From an uncultured Clostridia bacterium (GTDB lineage: Bacteria; Bacillota; Clostridia; Christensenellales; UBA1242): DNA of 64,000 nucleotides. The position numbers and the translations under genes were made by a program. The notes under the pieces are model-generated. The model was not told the DNA's origin, did not search any database, and was given only the letters and a program-made list of their open reading frames with translations. This document shows positions 43,796 through 52,622 of this stretch, one piece after another (the stretch's first letter is position 1; each line of letters starts with the position of its first letter). The DNA is taken from positions 1-64,000 of the forward strand of contig CALWJY010000001.1 in NCBI GenBank assembly GCA_944381135.1, written 5' to 3'.

Positions 43796-44063
43796 TCAAC
43801 CACAAAAACAGCAGAAAGAAAAATTGCGTATGTGCATTGTTTGCAGAGGTCAAAGCGACAAAAGGGAACTTCTTCGAATTGTCAAAAATAAAGCGGGAGA
43901 AATTTTTGTTGATAAAACCGGAAAAGCAAATGGGCGCGGGGCATATGTCTGCAAAAACAAAGAATGCTTTGAGACTCTTTGCAAAAAGAAAGCGCTGAAC
44001 CGCGCATTCAAGTGTGAAGTTCCGCAAAGTGTTTATGAAAAAATAGGAGAAGAAATTGAGTGA
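43782..44063 (+). CDS. ylxR: YlxR/RnpM RNA-binding protein
   Basis: A 93-aa DUF448 protein with MCIVCRGQSDKRELLRIV and GRGAYVCKNKECFE, whose cysteines lie near the RNA-binding face. In Bacillus YlxR (RnpM) binds RNase P RNA and modulates its activity. The start overlaps the nusA end by 14 bases; the first 15 residues are Gln/Lys-rich. It overlaps ylxQ at its 3' end. Confidence 0.94.
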   Translation: MTKNNQPQKQQKEKLRMCIVCRGQSDKRELLRIVKNKAGEIFVDKTGKANGRGAYVCKNKECFETLCKKKALNRAFKCEVPQSVYEKIGEEIE

Positions 44064-44355
44064 TTTGAATGGTCTTGTCATGATTGCAAGAAAGGGCGGT
44101 TATGTGATTGTCGGTCAAGACAAATTGGCTGGTTATGAGAAAAAACTCTACCTTCTTTTGCTTGATGAGACGGCGGGAAAATCGCTTGTGCGAGAGATGA
44201 ATTTTCTTGCACATAAGAAAAATATTCCGCTTTGTATAGTCAAAAATCTTCCAGAAATTTCGAAAATTCCAAATTGTAAAGTGATTGGAATTAAAAATAA
44301 GAATTTGAGTGATGAAATTTTAAAAGTTTTGGACGAAGTTTCTCACAAAAATTAG
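44056..44355 (+). CDS. ylxQ: L7Ae-like K-turn-binding protein YlxQ
   Basis: A 99-aa protein of the L7Ae/L30e/YlxQ group, binding kink-turn RNA. GLVMIARKGGYVIVGQDK and LLLLDETAGKSLVREM fit, with variable sequence typical of YlxQ. Translation starts at TTG (44056) with GGAGAAG upstream, overlapping ylxR by eight bases. It precedes infB as in Bacillus. Confidence 0.88.
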   Translation: MSDLNGLVMIARKGGYVIVGQDKLAGYEKKLYLLLLDETAGKSLVREMNFLAHKKNIPLCIVKNLPEISKIPNCKVIGIKNKNLSDEILKVLDEVSHKN

Positions 44356-44408
44356 AACAATTGCCAAAATTGTTTAAAATGTGTAAAATAAATTTAAAGG
44401 AGTATGAA

Positions 44409-46931
44409 TTGGCACAACAATTGAACGCACTTAAAACAATAAACAACATGCAGAGAGATGGTTCTTTGCAAAATCTTTTATTGTCTATTAAGCAGTCAAG
44501 AACTGAAGTTGAAAACTTTTCAAAGCAAATTCAAGAGCAAAAATCAAAACTTCAAGCTTTGGCTTTGGCAAAAGCAAAAGAAGAAGAACAGAAGAAATTG
44601 CAAATTGAAAAAGAAAAAGTGCAGGAACAAAAAGAGCCTGCTTCAGTTTCTGTTGCCTCAGAGAAAAAAGAGGAGCCTAAGAAGCAGATTTTCTCTCAGG
44701 GAAACAACCAAAACAATAACTTCAGAAAATTTGACGGACAGAACAGTGGTGGGCGTTTCCAACAACGCGGAGGCGACAGACAAAGAAATTTTGGCAACAA
44801 TTCAAACTCCAACTTTGCCGGCAAGCCAAATGGACAGAAATTTGGGCAAAGACCTGGGCAAAACAACAATGGGCAAAATCGACCAAAAGGTGCGGGCTCT
44901 TTTGTTTCAACAAGAGCAAACAACTTCAAATCTTTTGCTCAACCAACTGAAAGCAGTGCCGTTTTGGCAACAAACGAACGCAATTTTGGCAACAAAAACA
45001 AACAACGCAGAAACATTGATGAAAGTAAAAAAATCAGTGCAAAACAGCGTGCAATGCAAAACAAACAAAACAACATTTTGGTGCTGGATGAGGACGGTTT
45101 TGAAGAAGAGGCAATGGGTTCAAGAAAACTTGCACGAAAGAAGAAAGAAGTGCAAACTGTTGTTGCTCCAAAAATCACTCATGCAGTTTTAAACAGCAGA
45201 GAAATCACAGTCAAAGAACTTTCTGAAAAAATTGGAAAGCCTGTGACAGAAATTGTCAAGAAGCTGATGCTTCTTGGGGTTATGGCAACCATCAACAGCA
45301 CAATTGATTTTGACACTTGCGAACTTGTTGCTGGTGACCTTGGTGTGACTCTTGAACTTAAACTTGACAAAACATTTGAAGAAAAACTTATGGATGTTTC
45401 AAACGAAGCAGACGATGAGAAAGATTTGGTGAAGAGACCTCCTGTTGTCACAGTTATGGGACATGTTGACCATGGCAAGACTTCGCTTTTGGATGCTTTC
45501 AGAAAGACCAATGTTGTTCAAGGTGAAGCGGGTGGAATCACTCAAAAAATTGGTGCATATCAAATTTCGTTTAATGGCGAAAAAATCACATTTTTGGACA
45601 CTCCTGGCCATGCTGCATTCACTTCCATGCGCGCGCGTGGGGCAGAAGTGACAGACATTGCAATTTTGGTTGTTGCTGCAGATGATGGAATTATGCCTCA
45701 AACAATTGAAGCAATCAATCACATCAAGGCTGCAAATGTGCCAATGATTGTTGCAATCAACAAAATGGATAAGCCGGAGGCAAATCCAGAGCGCGTCAAA
45801 CAACAACTTGCAGAGCAAGGAATTTTGCCTGAAGAGTGGGGCGGTGACGCAATTTGTGTTCCAATTTCTGCAAAAACAGGAATGGGTCTTGACGAACTTA
45901 AGAAGATGATTCTTCTTGTTGCTGAGATGCAAGACCTCAAAGCAAATCCAAACAAAATGGCAACAGGAACAATCATTGAGGCTGAACTTGACAAAAATCG
46001 TGGTGCGGTTGCAACTGTGCTTGTTCAAAACGGAACGCTTAAGATTGGAGATTCCATCATGAGCGGAATCACATATGGAAAAGTTAAGGCAATGTTTGAC
46101 GAGAATGGAAAAGCGGTCAAGAAAGCAGGGCCATCCACACCTGTGGCAGTCATGGGCTTTAACGATGTTCCAAATTCAGGTGACGCTGTCTATGCAGTTG
46201 AGGAAAGCCTTTCAAAACATGTCATCAGTGAAAGAATCAACAGAATCAAAGCAGAGCGTGCAAAACACACCTCGGGCGTGAGTGCTGATGACTTTATGAG
46301 CAGAATTCATGAGGGCAACTTGAAGAGCCTCAACATCATCATCAAGGCAGACACTCAAGGTTCTGTTGAAGCGCTTAAGGCTTCACTTGAGGCAATCAGA
46401 AATGATGAAGTTAAGGTTGTGTGCTTGCACAGTGCAGCTGGTGCAATTTCTGAGAGTGACATTGCATTGGCACAAACAACAGGCGCGGTGCTGATTGCAT
46501 TCAATTTAAAAATTCCAAACAAGACACTTCAAATGGCAGAAAATTTGAAAGTTCAAGTGATTGAATCAAAAATCATCTATGAAGTTGTTGACCAAGTGAC
46601 AAGACTTTCAAAAGGCATGATGGCGAAGAAATATGAAGAGAAATATATCGGAAGTGCCGAAATCCGTGTTGTTTTCAAATTGTCAAGCGCTGGAAAAGTT
46701 GCAGGAAGCTATGTGCTTGATGGAAAAATTCAGCGAAATGCCATTGCCAAAATTAAGCGCGGAAACGAAATTATTGCTGACACAACAATTGAGAGTCTTA
46801 AGATTGTCAAGGATGAGAAGAGCGAAGTTGCCAAAGGCTTTGAATGCGGAATTAAACTCAAAGACAATGTGGACTTCCAAGAAGGCGACATTTTGGAATG
46901 CTATTTAAAACAAGAAGTTGAAAGAGATTAA
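44409..46931 (+). CDS. infB: translation initiation factor IF-2
   Basis: An 840-aa GTPase that brings fMet-tRNA to the 30S. N-terminal residues about 1-210 are low complexity, first Lys/Glu/Gln coiled-coil then Asn/Gln/Gly/Arg-rich ([27 protein letters not shown]). An IF2-N domain follows (about 270-320). The GTPase has GHVDHGKTS (about 352), [15 protein letters not shown] and NKMDKP; domains II-IV complete the fold. The start chosen is TTG at 44409, six bases after AAAGGAG; an ATG at 44404 is out of frame. Confidence 0.97.
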   Translation: MAQQLNALKTINNMQRDGSLQNLLLSIKQSRTEVENFSKQIQEQKSKLQALALAKAKEEEQKKLQIEKEKVQEQKEPASVSVASEKKEEPKKQIFSQGNNQNNNFRKFDGQNSGGRFQQRGGDRQRNFGNNSNSNFAGKPNGQKFGQRPGQNNNGQNRPKGAGSFVSTRANNFKSFAQPTESSAVLATNERNFGNKNKQRRNIDESKKISAKQRAMQNKQNNILVLDEDGFEEEAMGSRKLARKKKEVQTVVAPKITHAVLNSREITVKELSEKIGKPVTEIVKKLMLLGVMATINSTIDFDTCELVAGDLGVTLELKLDKTFEEKLMDVSNEADDEKDLVKRPPVVTVMGHVDHGKTSLLDAFRKTNVVQGEAGGITQKIGAYQISFNGEKITFLDTPGHAAFTSMRARGAEVTDIAILVVAADDGIMPQTIEAINHIKAANVPMIVAINKMDKPEANPERVKQQLAEQGILPEEWGGDAICVPISAKTGMGLDELKKMILLVAEMQDLKANPNKMATGTIIEAELDKNRGAVATVLVQNGTLKIGDSIMSGITYGKVKAMFDENGKAVKKAGPSTPVAVMGFNDVPNSGDAVYAVEESLSKHVISERINRIKAERAKHTSGVSADDFMSRIHEGNLKSLNIIIKADTQGSVEALKASLEAIRNDEVKVVCLHSAAGAISESDIALAQTTGAVLIAFNLKIPNKTLQMAENLKVQVIESKIIYEVVDQVTRLSKGMMAKKYEEKYIGSAEIRVVFKLSSAGKVAGSYVLDGKIQRNAIAKIKRGNEIIADTTIESLKIVKDEKSEVAKGFECGIKLKDNVDFQEGDILECYLKQEVERD

Positions 46932-46955
46932 AAATTTAATCTCTTTTATTTTTTT
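46921..46955 (+). terminator. terminator overlapping infB stop
   Basis: AAAGAGATTAAA and TTTAATCTCTTT form a twelve-base stem that includes the infB stop codon, followed by a T-rich tract. It would separate infB from rbfA. Confidence 0.8.
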
Positions 46956-47270
46956 GGACGCTTTCAAGGCGCAAAAGGTTTGCAAATTTTGCATTTTGTT
47001 TTTATTTTTATTTTAAATTTATTTTTATTTTAAATTTATTTTTGCTGGTTTTATTTTTTTTGCTTGTCCTTTGTTTTTTATTGATTTTCGTTAATCATTT
47101 TCATTTATTTGTATATTTCTTTTTTAATTGTATTTTCGTTTATTTTTGTTTAATTTTTCAAAAATGATTTTTATGATTTTGCATTCAAACTTAAAATTTT
47201 TCTTAAAACACTTTGAGATAATTTGCATTTGGTGGTAAAATATAATCAAATCACAGATTTGGAGGAGAAA
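46932..47270. other. T-rich gap before rbfA
   Basis: After the infB terminator come about 230 bases of extremely T-rich sequence with repeats of TTTATTTTTATTTTAAA type. A perfect TATAAT at 47241-47246, without a good -35, probably starts the rbfA-nrnA transcript. No gene is seen. Confidence 0.6.
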
Positions 47271-47636
47271 ATGAATAAGAGAATGGAACGCGCAAACAGT
47301 GAGATTAAAAGGGTGCTTATGGAAATTGTCCAAACAAAAATGAACGACCCTCGACTTAATCAAATTGTCAACATAACAGAAGTTAATGTGACTCCGGATT
47401 TCAAATATTGCAAAGCAAAGGTCAGCGTTTTGGACTTGAAACAAATTGACGAAGTGACAAAAGTTCTTCAAAAAAGTGAAGGCTTCATCAAGAGAGAACT
47501 TGCCAAAGCGGTTGACATGCCTCAAGTGCCAAAAATCAGTTTTGTGGTTGACAAAAGCACTGAAAACGCCATCAGAGTGGAAGAAATTTTGAGGAATTTA
47601 AACATTCCAAGGGAGGAAGATAATGACCAAGAGTGA
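47271..47636 (+). CDS. rbfA: 30S ribosome-binding factor A
   Basis: A 121-aa KH-type factor for late 30S maturation. MNKRMERANSEIKRVLMEIV, MNDPRLNQIVNITEVNVTPD and KYCKAKVSVL fit the family. The start at 47271 has GGAGGAG directly upstream. It overlaps nrnA by 14 bases, whose own GGAGGAAG site lies inside rbfA. Confidence 0.96.
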   Translation: MNKRMERANSEIKRVLMEIVQTKMNDPRLNQIVNITEVNVTPDFKYCKAKVSVLDLKQIDEVTKVLQKSEGFIKRELAKAVDMPQVPKISFVVDKSTENAIRVEEILRNLNIPREEDNDQE

Positions 47637-48591
47637 GGTGCTTAAAACCATCAAGAAAGCAAAAAATGTTGCACTTTTTGCACACAAAAATCCTGACCCA
47701 GATGCATATGGGGCAATGTTTGCAATGCGAGAGGCGCTTGCAAGTTTTGGCGCGCATGCTGATGTTTTTGCAATTAGAAATGAGAAAAGCAATTTGGATT
47801 TAATTTTTCCACTTGATGAAGTCAAAACAAAATTCAATGCGGAAGAATATGACCTTTGCATTATGCTTGACATTTTTGCACTCAAAAGAATTAATCCAGA
47901 GTTTGTTGATGGTTTACAGAACTCAGAAAAAATCCTCATCATCGACCATCACCATGTTGGCTCGGATGAAAAGGTGGCATCAGAAAACTTTTTCATTGAA
48001 CCGGAAAAATCAGCAACCTGTGAAATTTTGACAGACCTTTTCACAGAATTTAAAATTGAAATCACGCCAAAAATGGCAACATATCTTTGGGCGGGCTTAA
48101 TTGGAGACACTGACAGATTTTTACATAACAATTTGTCAAAAAATGTGCTTAAAACTGCTTGCGCTCTGTTTGAACACGGCGCCGACGCACAGTTTGTCTA
48201 TGACGCGCTGTTTCGCAGTGTTTCCATGAGGCAACTTGGGCTTAACAAGGCTTTCATCAACAAATTGAAATTTTTGGAAGACGGCAAAGTTGGATATGTG
48301 ATTTTCACTACGAAAGATTTGAAGAAATTGGACATCGACCGCGACAATTTATATACGCTCTATGCTGAAATAGTCAAAATACAGGGCGTTGAGGCATCAT
48401 TTTTCATATCGCAAATTGATGAAAAGCACTTTAAAGTCAGCGTCAGAACAAAAGGGCTTGACTCTCTTAAAGTCAGTCACAAAATGGGCGGAGGTGGACA
48501 CACTTGTGCTTCTGCTTTTGAATGCAACATGCGTTTGCCTGAAATTAAACGCGCGGTTCACTCTTGGGCGAAAACGATCATAGAAAAGTAG
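47623..48591 (+). CDS. nrnA: DHH/DHHA1 phosphoesterase, NrnA-like nanoRNase
   Basis: A 322-aa bifunctional oligoribonuclease / pAp phosphatase relative. Metal-binding motifs are ALFAHKNPDPDAYGAM (about 14-29), MLDIFA (about 84) and the DHH signature IIDHHHVG (about 105). The C-terminal DHHA1 domain has GGGGHTCASAF (about 287). It degrades 2-5-nt RNAs and pAp. Position between rbfA and truB is conserved in Firmicutes. The motif-I residue usual as Asp in DHDPDAYGS reads Asn here (KNPDPDA). Confidence 0.92.
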   Translation: MTKSEVLKTIKKAKNVALFAHKNPDPDAYGAMFAMREALASFGAHADVFAIRNEKSNLDLIFPLDEVKTKFNAEEYDLCIMLDIFALKRINPEFVDGLQNSEKILIIDHHHVGSDEKVASENFFIEPEKSATCEILTDLFTEFKIEITPKMATYLWAGLIGDTDRFLHNNLSKNVLKTACALFEHGADAQFVYDALFRSVSMRQLGLNKAFINKLKFLEDGKVGYVIFTTKDLKKLDIDRDNLYTLYAEIVKIQGVEASFFISQIDEKHFKVSVRTKGLDSLKVSHKMGGGGHTCASAFECNMRLPEIKRAVHSWAKTIIEK

Positions 48592-48640
48592 GAATTTATT
48601 TTTCTCATCTTGGACAGAATGCAGAAAAAAAGGAGATGCG

Positions 48641-49513
48641 ATGCTTAATTTAAATGCACAAAAGGGAAATATGAACGGAATTGTGCTTGTAAATAAACCG
48701 GCTGGCATTTCCTCGAATGCTGTTGTCAACATTGTCAAGCGGGTGCTTGGTGCAAAAAAATGCGGACATTTGGGAACATTGGACTTGGAGGGCGAGGGTT
48801 TGTTGCCGGTGACAGTGAATGCCGGCACAAAACTTTTTGATTTTTTTCTTGGAAAAGACAAAACCTATGAGGCGGTGTTTGAATTTGGTGTTGAGACTGA
48901 CACTTTAGATTTGGCTGGGCAAGTGACAAAGCGTCAAGATTGTTCCATAACGCTTGAGCAAGTTGAACAAGTTTGCAAAGAGATGATTGGAAAATATGCT
49001 CAAATGCCTCCGCAATATTCCGCAAAAAAAGTGAATGGTCAGGTGGCATATAAGGCAGCAAGGAAAGGTGAAACGGTTGAACTTAAACCCAAAGAAATTG
49101 AAATTTTTTCTTTGAAAGTTTTAAGCGAGGTTGGACACAACATTTTCCGATTTGAAATTTCATGTTCAAGCGGAACATACATCAGAAGTTTGTGTCGAGA
49201 TATGGCACAAAAAATGTCAACATGTGGTGTTATGCATTGCATACTACGCACAAGATGTGGACAATTTTACCTCAAAAACGCCTACACGCTTGATGAAATC
49301 AAAAATGGAAATTTCAAAATTGTTCCGTGTGAGGATGTTTTTGATTTTGCAATTTTGAAACTTGACACCGTTGAGGCGGAGAAACTTTTGAATGGGCAAA
49401 CAATTTTCAAAAAGGCCTCAAACGGAACATACAGACTGTTTCAACAAAATGTTTTTCTTGGACTTGGAAAGGTTGAAAACGAGTTGTTGAAAATTTCTTT
49501 AAGACTTATTTAA
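48641..49513 (+). CDS. truB: tRNA pseudouridine55 synthase
   Basis: A 290-aa enzyme forming pseudouridine 55 in the T loop. The catalytic Asp is in KCGHLGTLDLEGEGLLPV (about 48; the usual Thr in GHTGTLDP is Leu). VTKRQD, MPPQYSAKKVNGQVAYKAARKG and CSSGTYIRSLCRDM also match. AAAGGAG precedes the ATG. It is the last gene of the nusA cluster; ribF, which usually follows, is missing. Confidence 0.96.
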   Translation: MLNLNAQKGNMNGIVLVNKPAGISSNAVVNIVKRVLGAKKCGHLGTLDLEGEGLLPVTVNAGTKLFDFFLGKDKTYEAVFEFGVETDTLDLAGQVTKRQDCSITLEQVEQVCKEMIGKYAQMPPQYSAKKVNGQVAYKAARKGETVELKPKEIEIFSLKVLSEVGHNIFRFEISCSSGTYIRSLCRDMAQKMSTCGVMHCILRTRCGQFYLKNAYTLDEIKNGNFKIVPCEDVFDFAILKLDTVEAEKLLNGQTIFKKASNGTYRLFQQNVFLGLGKVENELLKISLRLI

Positions 49514-49527
49514 AAAATGGAGGAAAA

Positions 49528-50418
49528 ATGACCGAGGTGCTTTTTGGGCCGTCTGGCAACAGTGAATCATTCTATGCAGAAGGCTTTAAGTCAACTTTGG
49601 AGACTCCTGGGTGGCTTAAGAAGCAAGGAGAGGACTTGTTTGATGGTGGGCTTGATTTGTTTGAATACAGTTTCGGTCAAGGATATCGCATGAGCACCGA
49701 AAAGGCAGAACAAATTGGAAAAGAATTTGAAAAATATGGAATTGAAATTTCCTTGCATGCTCCATATTTCATCAATTTTGCAAATCCTGACCCACTTATG
49801 TTTGAAAAGTCATTGGGATACATCAAAACGGGAATTAAATTTATGAAAGCATTTGGGGCAAATCGAATGACTTTTCATTCGGGCTCTTGCGGAAAAGAAA
49901 CGCGAGAAAATGCAATTAAACTTTTGACAGAGCGTTTCAAAGAATTTATGCCACTTTTTGAACAAGAACTTGATGCCGACATGTTTTTGTGCCCAGAAAC
50001 CATGGGCAAGCATATGCAAATTGGCACATGGAAAGAAATCATCGACCTTTGCACAATTTCAGACAAACTTATGCCAACTTTTGACTTTGGGCACATAAAT
50101 GCTTGGACGCAGGGATCACTTAAAAATGCTGAGGATTTTCAAAGAATTTTCGACTATTGCTTTGAAAAATTGGGCGAGGAACGCACAAAAAATGCGCACA
50201 TTCATTTTTCGAAAATTCAATATGGCGAAAAGGGTGAAATTCGACATCTGACTTTTGAGGACGAAACATTTGGGCCGAATTTTGAACCGCTTTGCGAGGT
50301 TCTTGTCAAAAACAATCTTGCATGTCATGTGATTTGTGAGAGCAACGGAACTATGGCAGAGGACAGCGTTGAAATGAAAAAAGTCTATTTGCAACACTTG
50401 ATAGAGGAAAAAGTTTGA
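49528..50418 (+). CDS. endonuclease IV-like TIM-barrel protein
   Basis: A 296-aa AP-endonuclease-family-2/Nfo-like barrel. Candidate metal ligands occur in order as in endonuclease IV: His in SLHAPYFIN, His in TFHSGSCG, Glu in CPETMGK, Asp and His in FDFGHINA, His in HIHFSK and Glu in CESNG. True Nfo cuts AP sites with a tri-zinc centre. Overall conservation allows this, but related sugar isomerases share the fold, so the DNA-repair role is moderately sure. GGAGG precedes the ATG 14 bases after truB, so it is probably co-transcribed. Confidence 0.82.
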   Translation: MTEVLFGPSGNSESFYAEGFKSTLETPGWLKKQGEDLFDGGLDLFEYSFGQGYRMSTEKAEQIGKEFEKYGIEISLHAPYFINFANPDPLMFEKSLGYIKTGIKFMKAFGANRMTFHSGSCGKETRENAIKLLTERFKEFMPLFEQELDADMFLCPETMGKHMQIGTWKEIIDLCTISDKLMPTFDFGHINAWTQGSLKNAEDFQRIFDYCFEKLGEERTKNAHIHFSKIQYGEKGEIRHLTFEDETFGPNFEPLCEVLVKNNLACHVICESNGTMAEDSVEMKKVYLQHLIEEKV

Positions 50419-50457
50419 TTTTTGTTGAAACTGCATAAGAAAAGTTTGTCTTTTCTC

Positions 50458-50487
50458 TTGCAAAATGACATAACAGTGTGTTATAAT
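50458..50487 (+). promoter_or_regulatory. efp promoter
   Basis: TTGCAA at 50458-50463, an 18-base spacer and TGT-TATAAT (extended -10) at 50479-50487, with a leader of about 125 bases to efp. Confidence 0.65.
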
Positions 50488-50620
50488 CAATATGATTGGA
50501 GTGAAATTTTTGGCTTTTATGTGGGTTTGTGTTTAATGAACGAACTTTGAAAGAAAACATTATAGAAAAAGAAGCAAAATTTCACAAGTCGCATAAATTT
50601 TAAGACAGGAGAGTGTTATT

Positions 50621-51184
50621 ATGGTTACAGCAGGTGATTTCAGAAAAGGAACAACATTTGAAATGGATGGAGCAGTTTATAATGTCATTGACTTTTTGCA
50701 TGTTAAACCGGGAAAGGGTTCTCCATTTGTTCGTGCAAAAATTAAGAATGTCATGACAGGGCAGGTGCGTGAAGACACTTTCAACCCATCTGACAAATTT
50801 CAAGATGCAGTCATTGAAAAGAAAGAAATGCTCTATCTTTACAACGATGGCGAACTTTATTATTTCATGGACAATGAAACATACGAGCAAATGCCACTCA
50901 ACAAAGACGCAGTCGCAGACGCTTTGAATTTCATTGTTGAAAACATGCCAACAACAATGTATATGTATAAGGGTGTGCCTTTTGCAGTCTATCCACCAAC
51001 TTTTGTTGAACTTGAAGTTGTGGACACAGAACCGGGCATTCAAGGTGACACATCAAAAGCGTCCAAAAAACCAGCAAAACTCATCACAGGATACACCATC
51101 AACGTTCCACTTTTTGTCAACATTGGAGACATCATCCGTGTTGACACAAGAGACGGTTCCTATATGGAAAAAGTTAACAAGTAA
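50621..51184 (+). CDS. efp: translation elongation factor P
   Basis: A 187-aa EF-P that rescues ribosomes stalled at polyproline. The KOW-like domain I holds the modified-residue loop [14 protein letters not shown] (Lys about 32), and domain III ends [17 protein letters not shown]. No epmA/epmB-type modification genes are near. AGGAGAG lies 10 bases before the ATG. Its own promoter and terminator make it monocistronic. Confidence 0.98.
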   Translation: MVTAGDFRKGTTFEMDGAVYNVIDFLHVKPGKGSPFVRAKIKNVMTGQVREDTFNPSDKFQDAVIEKKEMLYLYNDGELYYFMDNETYEQMPLNKDAVADALNFIVENMPTTMYMYKGVPFAVYPPTFVELEVVDTEPGIQGDTSKASKKPAKLITGYTINVPLFVNIGDIIRVDTRDGSYMEKVNK

Positions 51185-51281
51185 GAGTTTTTGCAAGGTT
51201 TTCAATTTTGCCAAATTTAAACTTTTTGTCGAATTTAATGTATCGTAAATCAATTTGTTTGATTTAACTTATAACAATAGA

Positions 51282-51309
51282 AAACACGGCGCAATTGTCG
51301 TGTTTTTTT
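51282..51309 (+). terminator. terminator after efp
   Basis: AAACACGGC and GTCGTGTTT pair (with one mismatch) around a short loop and run into seven Ts. Confidence 0.8.
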
Positions 51310-51381
51310 AAATTATGGTTTTTCATAATGTCTTAGATTAAGATATAATTTGTTTTATTTTTTATTGCCATTCATAAAACA

Positions 51382-52392
51382 TCATTCAGAAATTGTCTTT
51401 TTGATTTGTCTAAGCCATTTTGTCATGGTGCCGTCTTCAATCAGTTCTTTAAGCATGCCAGGGCGTATTCTTTCCATTTTGATGACATAGGAAATTAAAC
51501 TCATGACATAGTCAAAGGATTGGTCTTTGACGGAAATCTTTTTGAGTGCCTGAACATTGTCTGGAACGACAATCATTTTTTCTGGATTGTTGATTTCAAA
51601 TTCGTGAAAATCTTGCACAAAGTTTTTGACATCTTCATCATAGATGACAAAAGGTTTTTGAAGAATGACATTGTCCATCGGGGTGTCGGATGACCAATCG
51701 CCAGCAGTGTCCATATCTTTGAAAATGGCAAGATATTTCACAATTTGGTTGTTGATGTTGGTGCGCCTGAGTTCTTTTTTGAAACATGCATAGCAGAGTC
51801 CTTGATAGGTGTGTTTGCCTTCTTTTTCTTCATCGACATCAAATGTCAAAAAACCATTGATGAAATGAGCATTCATTGTGGCTTTGTTTTTGCAACGGCA
51901 ATCGGTTTTGATTTCTTGCACGGAATCACTGATTTCCAAAAGGCGCTTTGAGCCCTCAAAGAGTTGTGTGTCAAAATTTACTTTAAGTCCAAAGCAAAAA
52001 ACATTGGCGTTTTCAGAAATTTTACGCAGATTTTCAACTTGTATTGTTGTGCAAAGTTGAGCATCTTCAACAACGACAACATCAATCTTTTTGTCATGAC
52101 TTTTTTCCTCAAAAAGTTCAACCAAATTGGTTTCAGCTGAAATGGAGACAACTTCAACATCTTCAAATTTTTGCAAGTCGATTTTATTTTTTGTTTTTGA
52201 TTTTTTTGCAGAATTTTCGGCGTTTGCATCCGAAAGGGATTCGTGAGATTTTGCTTCAGAAAACTTGTTTTTGGCAGTTGTTTTTATGAAAAGAATTGTT
52301 GAACCTTTTTCTGCATATGTTTTGCAACATTCTTCTGCAGAATCAACAAAAGAAAATCCAACTGTTCCATATTTAAAGTTTAATTTTGCCAT
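51382..52392 (-). CDS. degenerate thymidine-kinase homologue with C-terminal extension
   Basis: A 336-aa protein. Residues about 1-208 align by eye with bacterial TK1-type thymidine kinase: LNFKYG start, VVVVEDAQL (TK: IDEAQF), VFCFGLKVNFDTQLFEGSKR and LLEISDSVQEIKTDCRCKN, with zinc Cys165, 167, 200 and 203. The P-loop is gone: where TK has GAMNSGKS this reads GTVGFSFVDS, and the catalytic Glu after the Walker B Asp is swapped (Glu109-Asp110). Residues 40-70 are a Lys/Ser/Glu-rich insert. About 128 C-terminal residues match nothing recognised. Kinase activity is unlikely; a structural or regulatory role is inference. TGGAGG supports the start at 52392. Confidence 0.75.
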   Translation of the reverse strand: MAKLNFKYGTVGFSFVDSAEECCKTYAEKGSTILFIKTTAKNKFSEAKSHESLSDANAENSAKKSKTKNKIDLQKFEDVEVVSISAETNLVELFEEKSHDKKIDVVVVEDAQLCTTIQVENLRKISENANVFCFGLKVNFDTQLFEGSKRLLEISDSVQEIKTDCRCKNKATMNAHFINGFLTFDVDEEKEGKHTYQGLCYACFKKELRRTNINNQIVKYLAIFKDMDTAGDWSSDTPMDNVILQKPFVIYDEDVKNFVQDFHEFEINNPEKMIVVPDNVQALKKISVKDQSFDYVMSLISYVIKMERIRPGMLKELIEDGTMTKWLRQIKKTISE

Positions 52393-52551
52393 TTTGACCT
52401 CCATAAAGTTGAATTTGCGCAAAACAGGCGATGGGCTGAAATTTAAATGCAAACCTTTCACCAATTGCAAAAGCAACATTCATGCTTTCAGACATATGAT
52501 ATCAAATTCTGCATAAAAATCAAAATGAATAACAAATTTTGCGAGTTTTAT

Positions 52552-52581
52552 TTGGAAAAAGTTTGTTTTTGATGTTAAAAT
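52552..52581 (+). promoter_or_regulatory. lepA promoter
   Basis: TTGGAA at 52552-52557, an 18-base spacer, TAAAAT at 52576-52581; leader about 35 bases, ending in AAGGAG before the TTG start. Confidence 0.45.
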
Positions 52582-52622
52582 TGTTATGAAAATTTTTATT
52601 TGTTCATCAAGGAGATTTTGGC

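Noticed and set aside
49225-49260. TGCATACTACGCACAAGATGTGG inside truB resembling the palindromic repeat (split: TGCATACTACGC, ACAAGATGTGG)
   Set aside because: It encodes the normal TruB region equivalent to GAHMSFLRRTRSG, and lacks the second arm, so similarity is probably chance.
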